Source of the DNA: an uncultured Fibrobacterota bacterium
GTDB taxonomy: Bacteria; Fibrobacterota; Fibrobacteria; Fibrobacterales; Fibrobacteraceae
DNA: 33,823 nt
Assembly (NCBI GenBank): GCA_903876665.1
Contig: CAIRAY010000186.1
Span: forward strand, 1-33,823
Direction: 5' to 3'
The translations under genes were made by a program, and so were the position numbers. Of the stretch, positions 32,512 to 33,823 are shown in pieces (the first letter of the stretch is position 1; each line of letters opens with the position of its first letter). Under the pieces are notes generated by a model. It was not told where the DNA came from. It did no database searches and saw nothing but the letters and a program-made list of their open reading frames with translations.

Positions 32512-33744
32512 TTACAATAGCCACCAAGGCACGGCCCAGACACCCTCGGTGATGGGGTATGCCTGGGGAGTGCAGCATGCAATTAAGCCCGGCCCAAATC
32601 GCTCGGAGGGAAAGGTCTCCCGGAGCGACCGAATGCTTTGGGCATCCTGCTTGGTTGGGTGCGTGGTGAGCTTGATTTCCAGTGGATACAGTGTCCCATT
32701 ATAGTCCAAAACAAGGTCAACTTCCGCGCCACCGTATCTCCGGTAGTGGTATATTTGTGGCCTTTGCATCCAACATTCCGTGCGCTTGATTACCTCCATG
32801 ACCACTAAAGATTCGAAGGCATGGCCCTGCAACGGATGCCCAGCCAACACCTCAGGTGAAAATATTCCTTGCAGGGCACACAGAAATCCTGTGTCGGTGA
32901 AGTACCCTTTTTGTTTGCTCGAAATTCGTTTGATGGGGTTGCGGGAAAACGCCGGGATCAATTTCCATTGATAGGTGGACTGGCAAAGGTCCATCCAGCG
33001 CAAAGCCGTGGTGCGGTCCACGTCAAGTTCCCGCCCAAGCTGATTGGGATTCACCTCTTGTCCAGAAAGAGCCGCCAGGAGACGAACGAAGCGGGAAAAC
33101 CGGGACAAATCCTGGATGTCCATAATGGAGCGAATATCCCGTTCCACATAGGTTCTTAGGTATGCGGAAAAATAATCCGCAAGCATTGAGTCGGGAAAAT
33201 CCAAAATGCCTGGCATTCCTCCCCGCCAAACCACATGGTGGGTCGCAGGAATTTGTGTTGAGGACCATTTTGAAAATGCCGTTTGCCCCTCCTGCAACCA
33301 GCTCTCCAGAATCCCCTCGGATGGCATGCTCTGGGCCTCGCGAAAGGAAAGACCATAGAGATCGACAATTCCCACTCTCCCCGCCATAGAGTCCGCAAGA
33401 TTTTTCATGACGCTTAAGTTCTGGGATCCGCTGAGAAGAAACAGCGACTTTTGTCCCTGCCTTGCATCCGCATAACGCTTGAGCGAGGGCAGCAACTCGG
33501 GAACATATTGGACCTCGTCCAAAAATGCGGGTGTACGAATATTTTGTAGAAACAAATCGGGATCAGACCTGGCACCCTGAACATCCTGCAAAGGATCAAA
33601 TACGATCCCTGGACCTGCACCCGGCAATAATTGATTCAAAAGGGTAGACTTGCCCACTTGCCTCGCTCCGGTAACAGCGACTAGGGGAAAATGCTCGAAT
33701 AGTTGGAGGATTCGTGATTGGATGAAACGTGCCTTCATACCCAT
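32512..33744 (-). CDS. AAA_14/DUF4143 family ATPase
   Basis: This 410-residue cytoplasmic protein has an AAA domain with Walker A GARQVGKS (about 26-33), Walker B AFLDEVQ and sensor-like LLSGSQN. It is followed by a helical part and a C-terminal DUF4143 domain ending in a PD-(D/E)xK-like core: GGAEVDLVLDYNG, then YPLEIK. Such proteins are very common accessory genes, often near mobile or toxin-antitoxin loci; their role is unsettled. There are two candidate starts: ATG 33744 and ATG 33738. A TATAAT at 33746-33751 would start transcription exactly at the second ATG, giving a leaderless message. No Shine-Dalgarno is seen. An imperfect palindrome upstream may be its operator. Confidence 0.85.
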   Translation of the reverse strand: MGMKARFIQSRILQLFEHFPLVAVTGARQVGKSTLLNQLLPGAGPGIVFDPLQDVQGARSDPDLFLQNIRTPAFLDEVQYVPELLPSLKRYADARQGQKSLFLLSGSQNLSVMKNLADSMAGRVGIVDLYGLSFREAQSMPSEGILESWLQEGQTAFSKWSSTQIPATHHVVWRGGMPGILDFPDSMLADYFSAYLRTYVERDIRSIMDIQDLSRFSRFVRLLAALSGQEVNPNQLGRELDVDRTTALRWMDLCQSTYQWKLIPAFSRNPIKRISSKQKGYFTDTGFLCALQGIFSPEVLAGHPLQGHAFESLVVMEVIKRTECWMQRPQIYHYRRYGGAEVDLVLDYNGTLYPLEIKLTTHPTKQDAQSIRSLRETFPSERFGPGLIACCTPQAYPITEGVWAVPWWLL

Positions 33745-33745
33745 A

Positions 33746-33774
33746 ATTATAGCGAATAGTATGGATCAAATCCA
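33746..33774 (-). promoter_or_regulatory. Candidate promoter of the AAA_14 ATPase gene
   Basis: The minus strand reads TGGATT (33769-33774), 17 bases, then a perfect TATAAT (33746-33751). The seven bases after TATAAT end just before the ATG at 33738. The -35 is weak, as expected if it is activated or overlapped by an operator. Confidence 0.45.
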
Positions 33775-33781
33775 TATTATT
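33755..33781. promoter_or_regulatory. Imperfect palindrome, candidate operator
   Basis: Arms of 12 bases (33755-33766 and 33770-33781) match at 11 positions around a CAA spacer; the core is TATGGAT-CAA-ATCCATA. The palindrome covers the candidate -35, so a dimeric regulator, possibly autoregulatory, could block transcription. Confidence 0.5.
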
Positions 33782-33823
33782 AGACCTAATTAGCCACATT
33801 TTTCATTTAAATGCTCAATTAAC

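Overview
The window looks like chromosomal DNA of a Gram-negative bacterium of the FCB superphylum, most plausibly Fibrobacterota or a close relative. This is inferred, not proven. The support is: secreted lipoproteins with long serine-rich linkers of the Fibrobacter type; a very large secreted beta-helix protein with a FlgD/T9SS-like C-terminal domain; a plant-type DapB; Mla-type lipid transport genes, which imply an outer membrane; and several large secreted proteins with no recognisable family. About two thirds of the window is ordinary core genome.

Layout. 1-6745 (all minus): two tandem paralogous serine-rich lipoproteins (the first runs off the left edge) and a 1717-residue secreted beta-helix protein, each unit followed by a clear intrinsic terminator. 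6883-7716 (plus): dapB. 7713-13976 (minus): tRNA-Ser(GGA) and rpoZ, which end in a terminator, then a tightly packed run of coaBC, a degenerate uracil-DNA-glycosylase-like gene, dnaB, mlaE, mlaF and a zinc-ribbon membrane protein. 14050-17566 (minus): a promoter for the tRNA/rpoZ unit overlaps the end of a heterodimeric ABC exporter pair. 17713-17892 (minus): a 59-residue gene with its own promoter, ribosome binding site and terminator. 17994-19743 (minus): a lipoprotein of unknown role and dusA. 19835-23725 (plus): a polyamine-type ABC importer, potA-potB-potCD, with permease and binding protein fused. 23817-26070 (plus): yajC, def and a SpoIID-type lipoprotein.

From 26.1 kb to the right edge the content becomes accessory. 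It holds an AbiE-type toxin-antitoxin module with a palindromic operator and an apparently damaged toxin; a small secreted protein; a convergent pair consisting of a 776-residue secreted protein and a 505-residue double-zinc-ribbon membrane protein; and an AAA_14/DUF4143 ATPase. A 20-codon remnant of the 3' end of a SpoIID gene lies at 32338-32400. It is a diverged copy of the end of the intact gene at 26 kb, so related sequences flank the roughly 6.3-kb accessory segment.

The observations most worth following are this flanked island and its uncharacterised secreted/membrane protein pair, the catalytically stripped UDG-like gene between coaBC and dnaB, the 59-residue gene, the damaged AbiE module, and the exporter pair in which both degenerate ATPase motifs fall in the same composite site.
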